Below are positions 20,465 through 32,500 of a stretch of 64,000 nt of DNA, piece after piece. The stretch is from Isoetes taiwanensis. Taxonomy: Eukaryota > Streptophyta > Lycopodiopsida > Isoetales > Isoetaceae. The translations under genes and the position numbers were made by a program. The notes below the pieces were generated by a model. It was not told where the DNA came from and did no database searches. It saw only the letters and a list, made by a program, of their open reading frames with translations. Location: NCBI GenBank assembly GCA_021234155.1, contig JAJEKV010000193.1:62001-126000 (forward strand), written 5' to 3'. Each line of letters begins with the position of its first letter. Within the stretch, counting starts at the first letter, position 1.

Positions 20465-21507
20465 TAATTGTTAATTGGCTTGCTAATAAAAGGAGTGTTT
20501 AAACAGCTTCAACCAATAGACCATTGTTTTTAAATCCATCAAGTTATGATGACTCTCTTGATAAAAGTTCACAAAATGGGCATAGGTTTAGGAATTTGGA
20601 GAACGTGTCTCGAAAGTATAGTAGTATGTCACATAGTGACCCAAAACAACACGTGAAGATAGATGCTATCGTCGAAACATGAATGAGAATATAGACCCAA
20701 AAGTCGGAACACAAATGGACGATACTCTCATTTTTAAATTTCAAAAGGACAACACTCTCATTTTTAAATTTTAAACACGTTTTTGGCATTTCCTTTGAAT
20801 AAGGAACGTCATAGACTACTTGAAATAAAAAAGTAACATATGGGCAAATTTAAAACACAAGATTTATGTGATGTTGCAACAATCCTTTGTTGCATTATTG
20901 AACATCATGCAACAGTTGGGCAATTAGGATTGTCCATTTTAGCATTGCGGAATAAAATAGAGACCCAATTGTCTGCTTTGTGAGGTGCATTGCATTTTAT
21001 CTAACATTTCAGAAAGCTTTAGTGGGTAAATGAGTCCCACTTGAGCCTAGAGCTATAGAAGAGTCATGTGATCTCTTCAATTTGTTGATGACCATTTGCC
21101 ACATTGGTGTATAAAGAGAAGATACCCCATAAAAAGTGCATGTTCATGACCATTTATGTCACTGAGACAAAGAAATAGGTACACGGACATGACAAAGAAA
21201 CTATGAGATATGCATCTAGTGGGCTCATTAGATTGATCCATTGTGCCAATTTGTTTACAAAATAGGGTTAAATAGCATAAAGAAGAGAATTCGATTGCAT
21301 ATTAGGATTTAAAAACTCAAGTTTTAGCATACATAGTTCTATGAATGTTTTACCCTAATCCATAAAACACACAAACTTTTAGAATATAGAATGCACATGT
21401 AATTCTTGTTGGGGTACACGTCTCTTGTTTCCATTATAATCTTGCTACTGGTCCCATTGTGCAAAGTGAGAGAATGATCTCGAATCTCTTTGGAATCGAC
21501 GCGTGTT
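20394..21507. repeat. 3' flank of PGG unit 4
   Basis: Non-coding repeat of the unit 3 flank, including the small duplication near 20720-20770. No gene. Confidence 0.7.
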
Positions 21508-21851
21508 TTGGGTTGTAGATGGCTAAGGCTAGAACATTGTTTGGGGCTAGGGCTATAACACTTGGGCTTCCCACGCACTAGTAGGTCACATACAGGAATG
21601 CATTCCATGTTGTGGGCCTAATTGCCTAATTTTATTATTAGATCATTGTGGGACCTTGTAATTGTTCAATTATTTATTAGGCATGTACAATGGTCGTAGC
21701 ACATATATATGTATTATTACTCACGGGCAATCTAACTCGTGATGATACCATTTTCTTGGCTAGTTTCAATTATCTCCTTTTTTTTTCATTTTGATAATCA
21801 TTGACAAACAATAACCATGCATGTTGTTTCTTCTTTGAATCTATTAAACAA

Positions 21852-23221
21852 CTAGTAATGTGCTGGGCATAAGTTGGGAGTCATTTGTAAACCCAAGAAA
21901 TAGAAGATTATGAGCAGCATCCAGAGTGGCAAACACCTTTATCCCTTGTTCTTCTTCATGGACACCTTTCCTGTGCAGAAGAGTTCCTTAAATTGCCTTC
22001 CGATTTACAATCATTGTCTCGATGGATATCATTTAGTTTCGACAAATGGGCAAACACTTTGAAAGAAACAAGGAAAGGCAAATTAGAGAAAGCATTGAAA
22101 GACCTCACGAATGCTCGCTACCCTTTTCCTAGAGAGAAGCTTATCGATAATCGTATCAGTGAGCTAATTGCTAAAGATATAACACCAATGTATATAGCTT
22201 TACTTGCAGGGAAATTTGATGTTGCCAAGTTCATGAAAGAACATGGAAGTGAAGATATGTTAAATAAGCCAGGCGAATGTACAGAACGTACACCATTGCA
22301 TTGGGCAACACTTCTGAATGACAAAGAGACAGTATCTAAGCTATGTAGAGGTGGTCATGAGTCTGACACTTCTAAACTCCATAAAAGTTATCTTGACTTT
22401 GGGATGGATCTTGTATCCAATACGGAGGACAAGTATGGAAAGACTGCACTACAGTACGCAACTGAATTGAAATATAGAAAAATTGAGAAGGCGCTAATGG
22501 AGAGGCAGGATGTTAAATCTTATGTGGATGGACTCTATAGAGATCGTCAGCTCTATGTTGATGCAGCAAATGCTATCTTGGTTGGGGCAGCATTGATCGC
22601 GAGCGTAACTTTTGCAGGTTGGGTGCAACTCCCTCTAGGCAGCTCTAAGGAGAATTATCCTAAATATTTAGGGATAAGAGTGTTCTGGGCATTGAACTCC
22701 CTCTCTTTTCTCCTTTCCATTTCAACTGTCCTGGCTGGAGCTGGCACTGTGCTACCAAAAGCTAACATCTTCATAGGCAGAGCTGTCTCAAATATTCGAC
22801 GCCGGTTGCTCCTAACTACCACCTTGTTACCATTCTCCATTGTATTTGTGGTAGGGGCATTTATAGCAGCTGGATTTGTTGTGTTGCCATCTTCATTTAA
22901 ACATCAGAAGAACATGATGGCGACCACTATTGCTGGTGGAATAGCTTTCAGCATGTGCTTGGCGTGGTTTCTAGTTCCTCTATATTCATGGTTGCCTTGG
23001 CGGAAGGGAAAGGAAACGATTGAATGGGCTGGCATAACGAAGAATGATGATGAGGTTTAGCCGACGCCAAAGGATACAGAGTACAAAAAGGGAACAAGAC
23101 ACTCCTTTTTACCATGGGATGATGGTCTTGATAACATTAAAAAAAGATCATGAAAACATGTTAACCTTGTATGATCTATGTCATGAGCTATCGAATATGG
23201 TATAATGTTATAATGATAAGA
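21852..23221 (-). mobile_element. Helitron-like element with damaged hairpin, PGG copy 5
   Basis: CTAG at 21852-21855 with the same hairpin deletion as unit 4; proposed right edge GATAAGA|T at 23221. Confidence 0.5.
21891..23060 (+). pseudogene. Ankyrin-PGG exon, copy 5 (late stop)
   Basis: The frame opens after TAA at 21888-21890 and is intact through all ankyrin repeats and membrane segments. A TAC-to-TAG change at 23058-23060 removes the last roughly 31 residues, a hydrophilic Lys-rich tail that includes GTRHSFLPWDDG. The tail codons follow unchanged to TGA near 23153. Because the membrane domain is complete, a shortened product is conceivable. As in the other copies there is no ATG at the exon start. 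Substitutions relative to copy 1 are scattered and look like genuine divergence. Confidence 0.8.
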
Positions 23222-23656
23222 TAATTGTTAATTGGCTTGCTAATAAAAGAAGTAAACAGCTTCAACCAATAGACCATTGTTTTTAAGTCCATCAAGTTAG
23301 GATGACTCTCTCTTGATAAAAGTTCACGAAGTGGGTATAGTTTTAGGAATTTGGAAAACGTGTCTCGAAAGTATAGTAGTATGTGTCACATAGTGACCCA
23401 AAACAGAACGGGAACATAGATGCTAACGTCGAAACATGAATGAGAACATAGACCCAAAAGTCGGAACACAAATGGACAACACTCTCATTTTTAAATTCAA
23501 AAACGTTTTTGGCGTTCCCTTTGAATAAGAAATGTCATAGACCACTTGAAATAGAAATGTAACATATGGGACAAATTTAAAACACAAGATTATATATATG
23601 GTATACAGTTAGTGGGCTTTTTGTGCTCTTTCTTATATTGGGTCCTATAGACCTTT
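23222..23656. repeat. 3' flank of PGG unit 5 and left flank of transposon
   Basis: From about 23593 (GGTATACAGTTAGTGGGC) to 23656 it matches 37129-37180, the repeat that contains the unoccupied transposon site. No gene. Confidence 0.75.
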
Positions 23657-23681
23657 GGGTGTAAAATCGCTAGTAGGGTAC
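23657..23681 (+). repeat. Left terminal inverted repeat
   Basis: GGGTGTAAAATCG… A 15-base palindrome (AGCACTT-T-AAGTGCT) follows about 45 bases inside, near 23703-23717. Confidence 0.7.
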
Positions 23682-23798
23682 AACTTTTGGCGAAGCGTTT
23701 AAGCACTTTAAGTGCTGAAACTCGCGGACGTCGAAGCCCGTCACACCCTTCTCCCTCCTTTTCTCTTGGGCGCGAAAACTCAAATCAATATTTGACTG

Positions 23799-26457
23799 TT
23801 GATGATGGAGGCATGGAGCGCGGATGATTTTCACAGCATCAGAGGTCTGTGCAATTCGGGGGTGAAGCCCCACGAGGAAGAAACTTGGTCGGAAAATAAT
23901 GTCACGGATCGAGATTGGGAATCTGTTTGGACAAAGAAGTTGAACAAGGGAAAGATAAAATGGCACTGTGCAAAGGAGCATCTTCAAGAGAAGTTGGAAA
24001 CACTCTGCCGAAAAATCTACAAGAATTGTCATAATAAAGAAGTAAGAAAGCAACTGGCCCTTGCTTTTGCGTTTGAAAATTGCACTAGATCAATAGTTGC
24101 ACCTGAGGAACGCAAAGTAAACTGGGCTGCATTTGCTATGCAATGCCAAAGATACCACAACAATAGACAAGTAAAAATAGAGGCAGATGTTGTAGCACAT
24201 GTTAGAAAAACTGAAATGAAGGCAAAGCCAAAGGTGGCAGCTGGATCAAATGAGATCAGTGCATGTGATGAAAACATAAAAACCTTAGAGAATGCGACAG
24301 AGATTGGAAAATCGGTTTTACTTATCGAAAAGAATCTGGAAGCAAGGGGAAGTGAGTTGAAAGGCAATAAGAAGGCCTCCGAAAGTACGTAAAATGATGT
24401 TGGAAGAGGCTGAGAACAGTTTAAGACAGGCCACAAATGATTTGGCTACAAAACAGGAGGAGTTCAAGCTTAATCCAAACTGTGAGTTGGAGGCAGAAAT
24501 TAAAGATTTGGAGTAGACTGTCCAGATGGAAACTTGGCACATGAACAAGGTACAAAAAGCAATGAACCCTACATCTGTTAATGAGCAGGTCAAATGTAAA
24601 ATCAAACTTGAGGAGGAGTTAAAAGTTCTCGAAGAAGAACGAGACTTCGCATTTCTACATAAACAATTTATGGAAGTTTGAAAATGGATACTCCTCGCAA
24701 CATTTAGCATCTCTACTATTATACGAGATAAGTTGTTAGTGCAAGATCCATTTTATACATGTTCACATGTGGTCTGGAATTCACTAAAGCTTACAGGTTA
24801 AGTTTAGCACTGAATTGCCAACATGAGTATCATATAGCTTGTTGGTCATTGTTGAAAGGAGGACAATGTATTCATGGTTGCCCTGGAAAGGTGCCAGGGG
24901 GTGTATTTGACGAGCTAGGTTTTGGCCATCTTGCAGGTGCTTCAAATAGTACACCAAAAAAGATGTGTTAATCCGATCACGCAATTGAGGTCTCACCCTC
25001 TGGGGTTCAAAGAAGGACAATGGCTTCATTTGAAGATGCACAACACCTGTAAAGTCCTATAGGAGTACAAATCAATTGTGACCATTTGAATGTAACAATG
25101 AGAGAACCACCACCACCAGTCCAAGAAGCTGTCCAAGAAGCTATAGAAGAAGCTGTAAACACAGCACCAGTTGTGGAAAAAACAACAGACCCGAGTGTAC
25201 ACACTGAAGCACTTAAGGAAGTTGAGGGAGTAATTCCATTGAATGAGGGCAACTTGGGTGAATTTTTGCCAAAAGGAAAGGGAAGAAGAACAAAGAGGGG
25301 TAAGCTGGAGGATAGCAAAGAAGTTGTTCAGGCTACAAGAAAGAGAACAAGAAGTAGCACTGTGAAAGATGCAGGAAGCAGTCTCAATCATGGCACCACA
25401 CCTATCAAAGTGTGTTCTGAAGAAAATGCAGAATCAGGCCCTCAAGTTTCAGGTGAGCCTGATCTTCAACAAGTAATTGATGCCCTTAATAAACCTGGAA
25501 AGTCAGTGTGGGAAGTGCTGGCCAAGGCCACAACTTAGTGTTGCTTAAAACATTGAATATTATTGATGTTCTTTTGTTGCATTCACTGTAGGATTACCAA
25601 TTGATTCTGTTAGGTCAGAGAATCCTGCTGTTGATACAGAAAGGTTCCCACATTTCATTTTCATCTTCATCTATTTATTCATGTAGTAATTCCTGTTGTG
25701 TAGGTATTCAGGATGTTCCAACGTACTAAATATTGATTTGGCAGCAAAAGATAAACTCATTGTCTTGGATTTAAATGGTGTGTTGGTAAAAACTTTTGGT
25801 GCAAATGAACACATACGCTTGAAAACAGGATTGACAATGACATACACTAGCAGAAAGAAAGTGATATTCAGACCAGAAGCAGTGTTCTTCTTGAAGACGT
25901 TGTTACAGAAGTGTTGTGTTGGTATATGGTCATCAATGCAACTCTCTAATGTGGAAGATGTGCTGCAAGTACTATGTCCAGATTTGAGGGACGGATTTCT
26001 ATTTGTATGGGGACAGGAAAAATGTGTGAAGACCAGTTTTCACCACCCTAACAAACCTGGCTATCCAGTCATGATGAAGCCACTTGGGAAAATATATGAA
26101 TCATACCCAAGATTCAAAGGTAAGACTTTGCTTCTTGATGATTCATTATACAAGTCTTACCTTAGCAGCCCCTGAAAACTTCTGCTAGTACCTGCATTCA
26201 AGATGGATGTCTGTGATGAAGTGCTAACAGTACTCACCCCAAAGATAGAAGGAATACTGCAGGCCAAGACTGAGGAAAAAATAAAGTTACTGGTGAAGAA
26301 CACACACAGATGCATGCCCTGGCCTATGACAGATAGAAATTTTATGAAGCTATGCTTGGAAAGACTTTCTGGAAAACAATTGCAGTTGTGCACCCTTGTG
26401 AATGAGGAATTGGAGAAGGTTTATGGTGATGAACATTGTCATCCTCCATTACTGTGA
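23799..26457 (+). CDS. Transposon gene with FCP1/HAD phosphatase-like domain
   Basis: Open pieces in order. 23799-24392 is an unrecognised acidic/basic N-terminal domain. 24391-24680 is a coiled-coil-like Glu/Lys stretch with one stop, reached by a one-base shift. 24759-24971 is a RING-like Cys/His half-site (NCQHEYHIACWSLLKGGQC). 25086-25538 is a low-complexity linker with a nuclear-localisation-like KGKGRRTKRGK. 25702-26175 is an FCP1 (NLI-interacting-factor) homology domain: LIVLDLNGVLV (nucleophile Asp kept, second motif residue Asn), VIFRPEAVFFLKTLL, VGIWSSMQ, LFVWGQEKC, LLLDDSLYK. 26203-26457 is a C-terminal helical region. Introns are likely between the pieces; an AG lies at 25700-25701. 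FCP1-type enzymes dephosphorylate proteins such as the RNA polymerase II C-terminal domain; the DLNGV variant is known in plant relatives. Substrate unknown. Frames are imperfect, so it may be decayed. Confidence 0.6.
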
Positions 26458-27145
26458 TTAAGCCTGCCTCCTTTATGATTATTGGTCTGATTGTCATTTA
26501 TTTAGGCCAAGGAATCCTACACTTTTCATGTACCATATTTATCTTATATTAATTTAAGAATGTTTTTGCTATATTGTTTATATAGTTCAATGCAGACTTG
26601 TCTATAAGTTTTTGCTATATTGTTTATATCTAGTTCAATGCTGACTGCAAGGGGTGCTTAAAACTTATCAAGTGCTTAAAAAAAAAATTGCTTGCAAGTG
26701 CTAGTCTGGTATGAGTCTTAATGGCAGATACTGCTTACTGTCATGCAGCGACAGTTACTAAGTATGTAGTTGCTTAACGCTAGCAGAAGTGTTAATGTCA
26801 TCAAGTGCTTACTGTCATGCAGTTAAGGTGCAGTTAAGGTGCAGTGCTTACTGTTATGCTATATAACTGTTTAAAACTAGCTGTTTATTGCATAAGTGCT
26901 CGTGTGTTCCACTGCTTACTCACAAGCACTGTTGAAACTAATTAAAGTGCTTAGTGTTTGAGCTAGAGCACTGTTACATTCAAGCAGAATCTGAATGGAC
27001 TGTACAAGAATTCAATGTTTTGTCACCTGCATGGATAATAGAAGTAAGAACATCAAATGAATTCATTCTTTACATAATGGAAAAAACAAAATGTGAGACA
27101 CAACAAAGAACAAAGTAGATGACAACAAAGTAAGTGAGATAATCA
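26458..27145. other. Transposon interior with iterated GTGCTTA motifs
   Basis: 26649-26960 repeats AAGTGCTTA, GTGCTTACTG and TGCTTACTGTCATGCAG many times, starting with GGGGTGCTTAAAACTTATC, which resembles the right TIR. It is probably a transposase-binding or subterminal array, or the relic of a nested end. The rest is AT-rich with no gene. Confidence 0.5.
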
Positions 27146-27837
27146 AAGAACATATATTTGATAGACAAAAAGAACATTTGATAGAGAAAAAAAAATGAAA
27201 AACAAAGAACAAAGTGTTAGAGACAAAAAACTTTTTATATAAATAAAATATTTTCCAAAAAAAAAAGCCATAAGGCCAGTGTTTTCGAAGGCTTTCAGGT
27301 GGGCTTTCGGGTGTCTTCGGGGGCTTTCAGGGGGCTTTCGGGTGCTTTCAGGGGTTTTCAGTGGGCTTTCAGGGGCTTTCGGGTTCAGACTCGGGCTCAC
27401 TCCACACATTCTCCTCCAATTCCCGTCTCCTCTGCCTTTTGTCGGGCGGTCTTCGTAGCAGCTCTCGAAAATGAGTTGTTTTTCCTCTTCTTCATCTGCC
27501 TCTTCCTCTTCCTCTTCCTCTTCATCCTCCTCTTCCTCTTCATCCTCCTCTTCCTCAGAATTCTCCTCCTCTTCCTCTTCAAAATTCTCCAATTCCTGCT
27601 CGACTTCTGTAAACAAAAAAAGCATTTAGTTAAAACAAAAGAAAAACAAAACAAAAAAAAATTGCAAAACAAAAGAATACCTTCTTCTTCCTCATGGTCC
27701 TCAGTGTCTGTTGCTTCTTCTGGAGGAACCGACTCAAAGAAATAGGCGCTCCTGTATTGCGGAGCGATGTCCGCATCCTCAGGCACCTGCTTAAGCACAT
27801 ACTCGGGTGCTTTATTTCCGCTGCATGTAGAGGCCAT
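27146..27837 (-). CDS. Acidic two-exon protein of the transposon
   Basis: Exon 1 runs from the ATG at 27837 down to 27681 (MASTCSGNKAPEYVLKQV … DHEEEE). A 74-base intron has a GT donor at 27680-27679 and an AG acceptor at 27608-27607. Exon 2 starts at 27606 and continues in frame (EVEQELENFEEEE…) to a stop near 27143. I chose this model because the splice rejoins two open frames exactly, giving a Glu-rich stretch across the junction. The predicted product is about 206 residues: a short N-terminal region, roughly 50 residues of Glu/Asp, a Pro-rich PESP/TPES region, then a hydrophobic Phe-rich tail. The tail may not be translated if another splice exists. No family recognised. Acidic tracts suggest a nuclear, DNA- or histone-associated role, but that is only inference. 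Confidence 0.5.
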
Positions 27838-30230
27838 TGTAAAGGAAATAGACGGAATGGGCGTAAGAAGAGGATTTGGGCAAGACGCCGGCTTAAGGCG
27901 GAAGCGTGAGGGCGTAAGAAGAGCTTAAATCCTATGATTAGGCGCCTAGTGCTTAAATCCTATGCTTAGGCGCGTCAGTGTACGAAAAACCTCACACGCG
28001 CAGAATAATTAATTCGTAACCAGGCTTAAATATTTCGTATGACCATTGGAATTGACACATGTCACATCGAGGAAATGCCTTGACAACATAATTTTGCCAA
28101 GAATGTTGGGATAGTAATGGTACCAAAATAAATAATTGAATGTTATATTCCAATGTCACAAATGTACATTCTTAACACTAGAGTTGTCCCTTGATGGACC
28201 ATAAATGGTTCATTTGTACAGTTTGCTTTAAAATTCATATAAAATCAATGGCATAAAATTCAGGTAAACCCTTTTTACACGTTAATATATGGCAGTCACT
28301 TTGCATAGGAAAAATAGTTAAAAATGCATATACCCCTAAAATTGAAAGTTATGCTTGGGTGAATCAAGGGGGGTCAAGTCCAGTTTGCTTCATGTTTACA
28401 TAATACAAAACTGTCTCAACAAAAGGATTTTTTTTATTTTTTTCGTTATAATGGTATTTTTCTATACGAGATAAGGATGAATATACAAAAAATCTTGTTC
28501 CAATCCGAAGTCTAGGAAGAAAGATATAGTCAGTCAAACATGATGGGGTCAAAACAGTTTTCTGTCTTCTGTGGACCAATAATGGTTCCCGTTCCCAATT
28601 GTTTCAATTAAAATTCTATAACTTTTGCATGAAAATGATTTTTTACTTCAAATTTGGTATATAAGTAGTTGACTAATTGCTTCATGTATAGAAATTATTT
28701 GTTGGCCTGTAATTTGAAGGTTCAACTTTGACTTATAGTTAACAATTTTAAGTGACTTTTAATTGATGTTTATTTTGTTATATTTGAAGGAAATTTATTG
28801 AAATAGTATGTCATTGAAAAAATCATATATGAATGCTTGTATGGATATGAGATCAATGAAAAAACAAGTAAAGAAAAAGAGCAAAAGGCATGATCATGAT
28901 AAATCAATAAAGGTTTCTGTACCTAAGACCATTACTGGTCCACAGGTCCATTTTAAATCAATAACTTCTTTACCTTAGTCAATCTCAAGCTGAATTTTAG
29001 AATATTGGTATTTCATGAGCTCTTCTATCAATAAAAAATATCTATTGCTAGTTTTGGGCTAAAACTTTTAGTATTAGTTCCAAGTTATCATCAAATGTTT
29101 TCAATGTTTGATCTCTAGATTTGTGCCTTGAGGATGAACTTCAAACACCATATTTCAAAGCTTCCCAAAGTTAAGAAAGCAATTCAAGATGAACTAAGGA
29201 AAAATATGAAAAGGTATGACTAAAGAAGATCAAGATAGACTGCTACATCGATGCCAATTATTGGTCCACATGACCTCTCATTTCAAAGTTAAGAACATCA
29301 TCATCTTAATCAATTCTTTAGAATATAGTTTATACCACATTATATATATGATAACATTAGTTGGTTAGGGAGGATTATCTATCTAAAGGGTGATATCGAA
29401 GCACGAAAATTAAGTAGTTAAGGGCTACTTTGAATGCACGAGAAAGTCCACTTACACCTTTCAAAGACTATCTTATAGACAATGAGAAATCATAATATCA
29501 TTATAGGGGACAAATTGAATAGAGCCAGTGCAAAAAAATAGAGAAATTTTCTCAATCCACTTGGTTTAATCCTGGACCTATAAATAGCCCATGCTTACTT
29601 ATATTCAAATCTTGTATATAATATATTATTCTAACATGAAATTTGAGATATATATTGCCAACAAAGGTTCAAATTTACAAAAATTACAACCTATCATAAA
29701 AGTTGATCTACATGTACTATGGTCCTATTTAGACTATGATACTTTGGAGCAGCCACACATTGACTAACTTTATAATAGTGAAAAATAAGTAGATTTCTTC
29801 ATTTTTTCTTCTAATAAGACCACACTAAGGACCTCAATATCCCTTTTTATCATATATTGTGCCATTTAAAAGACCTATGGGAGAAATGTAGTGCAATGGT
29901 CCCCCGGGACAACAATTCAATCTTCATTTTGAAGTACGTGTCCATGCACATCACCCTTGTGCATCCTCACTATTATTAATATATATACAAATGTGTGCTT
30001 ACGTGCTTAGGTGCTGGAACAACAAATCACTTGCAAAGAATTACATCAATTTGGTTAATGTCAAAAGAATTACAATGTTATTGTGAGACTGGCCATAATT
30101 TTTTCATGGGTCTCCCCGTGAAATTTTGTACATGTCTCAGGCCTTCTATTTTGTCCATATCAATTTTAGGATATCTTACCACATGGCTGTGCACGGAGGC
30201 TTCGGGTTGTTTAGTGAGCAACATGTACTT
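27838..30230. other. Transposon interior without recognised gene
   Basis: 27920-27975 has a direct repeat (GCTTAAATCCTATGNTTAGGCGC) upstream of the acidic gene, in promoter position. 28000-30230 is AT-rich. A TGGACCAATAATGGTTCC-like motif recurs in either orientation near 28194, 28572, 28930 and 29265. No coding frame was trusted. Confidence 0.45.
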
Positions 30231-32227
30231 GAAATTACCCAAGAATGTTCACCTTTATCATGAGCAGTGGCAAAGTACCTGCACCATCATGTTCACCTTT
30301 ACTATGAGCAGTGGCAAAGTAGTTCCACACTATTTTCCTTGTCATTCATTGTGAAGTACCTGCCTAAGAAAAAAAAAAAGTTTTGTTGACTTGAATTGTG
30401 ATGAGCGACCATCACTCCAAACCCAATGCTTCTCATACTCTATTTCCTCGCTCCTTAAGCCATGCAATATGCTTTTGTAGGCAGTGTTCCACAAATAATG
30501 AGTCATGCACTTTATCATCAGAAATGTAAAAGTGAGTCTATTTTATGATCTTCCTACCATTGTTGAGTCTATTCCTGGTCTGCTCCAATCTTCTGTTCTT
30601 TTTTTTCTTCTTCTTTGGGCGGGTCTTCTTCCGTGCACGCAGAAGAAGGAATATGAGCACTTTTGTCATGTCTATATGTTATGTGAACAAGTATAGAAAC
30701 TTGGTTCAGATACCAAAGCATTGATCGGGGCTCATTCTCGGATCTTGATGCTGTAATTTTCTGAAAGTCAATAACAGACATACAATTGTATCTTCTGGAA
30801 ATGATGACACACACTGTTTAAACTGATTGGCCTGCCAATGTGCTATGTAATTGTGTGGAACAAAATCTGATATTACCTTCTTCACATCCTCTTGAAACTC
30901 ATTGGGACTTCTTTCCTTCTGTACTAATCTTAAGACAGGTTTGTACCTCAAAGCCTTTCTTGGATCCCCTCAATTCTCTCGTCTCCGTCCACGCAGTGTT
31001 GCTTTTCAAATGTCTTCCAAGTAACTAGTAATGAACCCGTGCCATCCATTTCCTGTGGACATTTTCTAATTCTATCCAACCCACATTTTTTACACGCCAA
31101 CATCAAGCAGTTATGATCAAACCACTCCTCATCATCACATTTGCTGCAGACTACTTGTCTCCATAGATCACTGATGCACTTGATTGTATGCTTCTTGGCT
31201 GCACATTCTGGGCCAGAGCCACAAATATCACAGTGGCAGTTGCAATTGTCATGAACTCCACCCGATTTTCTCGGTACCGTCAATCCACGCATGATGTATT
31301 CAAATTTCAAGTGGTAGATGCAACAGCATGTATGCCTTTCACGCATCCTCCTCACAAAACTCGGTTTCAACCTCTCAAAAGTCTGCAATGCAATTTTGAT
31401 ATGAGGATTCTCCTCTCTAAACCTGAGGTAGAATTGCAACTGCAGGGAAATCGTGTGAATGCCAAATAAATGCTACATATAATGAACTCTACAATATAGG
31501 ATGAATACTCACTTGGCTGACTTCAAGAAGGTGAATTAGATATTCTATCTTTATTCCCTCGCCTCTCGATACATACCTCCTCCTCGCCTTTCTTGTATGG
31601 AGAAACTCTTGTATTTTCTGTCCAGAACTTGAGAACAGCTTCTTTGTTGTAATCTAATATGCTATCCATCCGCTTCCTCCTCCTGAACATTGACCAAGGT
31701 CCTTCCCCTTTGTTAGCTTGCACCCTTCTTTGAAAAGCATTTGAACTTGTTTTTCTAGGGATGCTGAGCAATCTGGCCACTTCTGTTTGATTCAATGGCT
31801 TGACACCATTTGTACCGCCGCCGCCATTATCGGGTGGACTTCCTTGCACGGCATGTCATGATTCCTCTCATACTTATGTTCTTGCATTGTTTCCTTCAAA
31901 TTCTTCACCATTTGCTCGGCCATAGTAACCTACTTAGATTTCTTTATAGAAGCATTTGGTAAATCCCTTGCCCTCCAAAGAAGACTGTCAAGGATACGGC
32001 CTTTGTCATTGTCATCGACATTTGTACTAATTTGGTTGAATACTTCAAAAATTCCTCCTGAAATTTCTCTTATTCTCATGGTCACCGGGTCTCAATTTCT
32101 TATTCTTCTTTGAAGGGGAATTCTTCTTCATTGCTACCTTCTTTGCATACAATCTTTGCCTCTGATGTCTCTTCCTTGCTGCATCAATGGCTTTGTAAAG
32201 TGAACGGGGAGAGGAATTGGGTTTCAT
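30230..32227 (-). CDS. DDE-type transposase of the 8.9-kb element (copy A)
   Basis: Read leftward. Basic N-terminus MKPNSSPRSLYKAIDAARKR (ATG 32227). Helix-turn-helix-like VARLLSIPRKTSSNAFQRRV, GPWSMFRRRKR, FWTENTRVSPYKK, LLEVSQ then a GTGAGT donor near 31515. Second exon from about 31442: QFYLRFREENPHIKIALQTF, KPSFVRRMRERHTCCC, then Cys-rich CNCHCDICGSGPEC and CSKC…CKKC, zinc-ribbon-like. Next FVPHNYIAHWQANQFKQC and MSVIDF (first Asp), VSILVHITYRH, HWVWSDGCSSQFKS (second Asp; clear in copy B), and SKGEHDGAG (possible Glu; near 30290). This order fits a family of plant and invertebrate transposases I know only as uncharacterised proteins. The acid triad assignment is inferred. There is one in-frame stop between KKSK and VTMAEQ (near 31930) and several shifts, many at CAG/CTG. 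An upstream ATG at 32405 is possible. Confidence 0.65.
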
Positions 32228-32500
32228 CTATCCCGGATTTCTGTGTATTGCAAAATTGGTGAGGGCAAATTGTTGAATTTCGGTTCAGGCAATTCTTAGA
32301 AACAATTAGTCCCTCCATTTTGCTTGAATTCAAGATGGGTAAGCCCGCCATCCACGAATATGGCGGGCTACAGGCATTCATGCTTCCGGCACCATTCAAG
32401 CTCATGATTCTCTCAGCCTGTCATTTGACGGGCGCGCACCCTACATGTCAATTGATCAATCACGCACGTCGTGTTTAAAACACGCCGATTTTAAGCACTT

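Larger units (their letters stand above)
18895..21644 (+). repeat. Tandem PGG unit 4
   Basis: Same order. The minisatellite is reduced to one repeat (21508-21570) and the LINE site is unoccupied near 21395. Confidence 0.85.

Noticed and set aside
27143-27745. Plus-strand frame rich in Phe/Leu at 27299-27745
   Set aside because: Complement of the Glu-rich acidic tract; the minus-strand spliced model explains the region.
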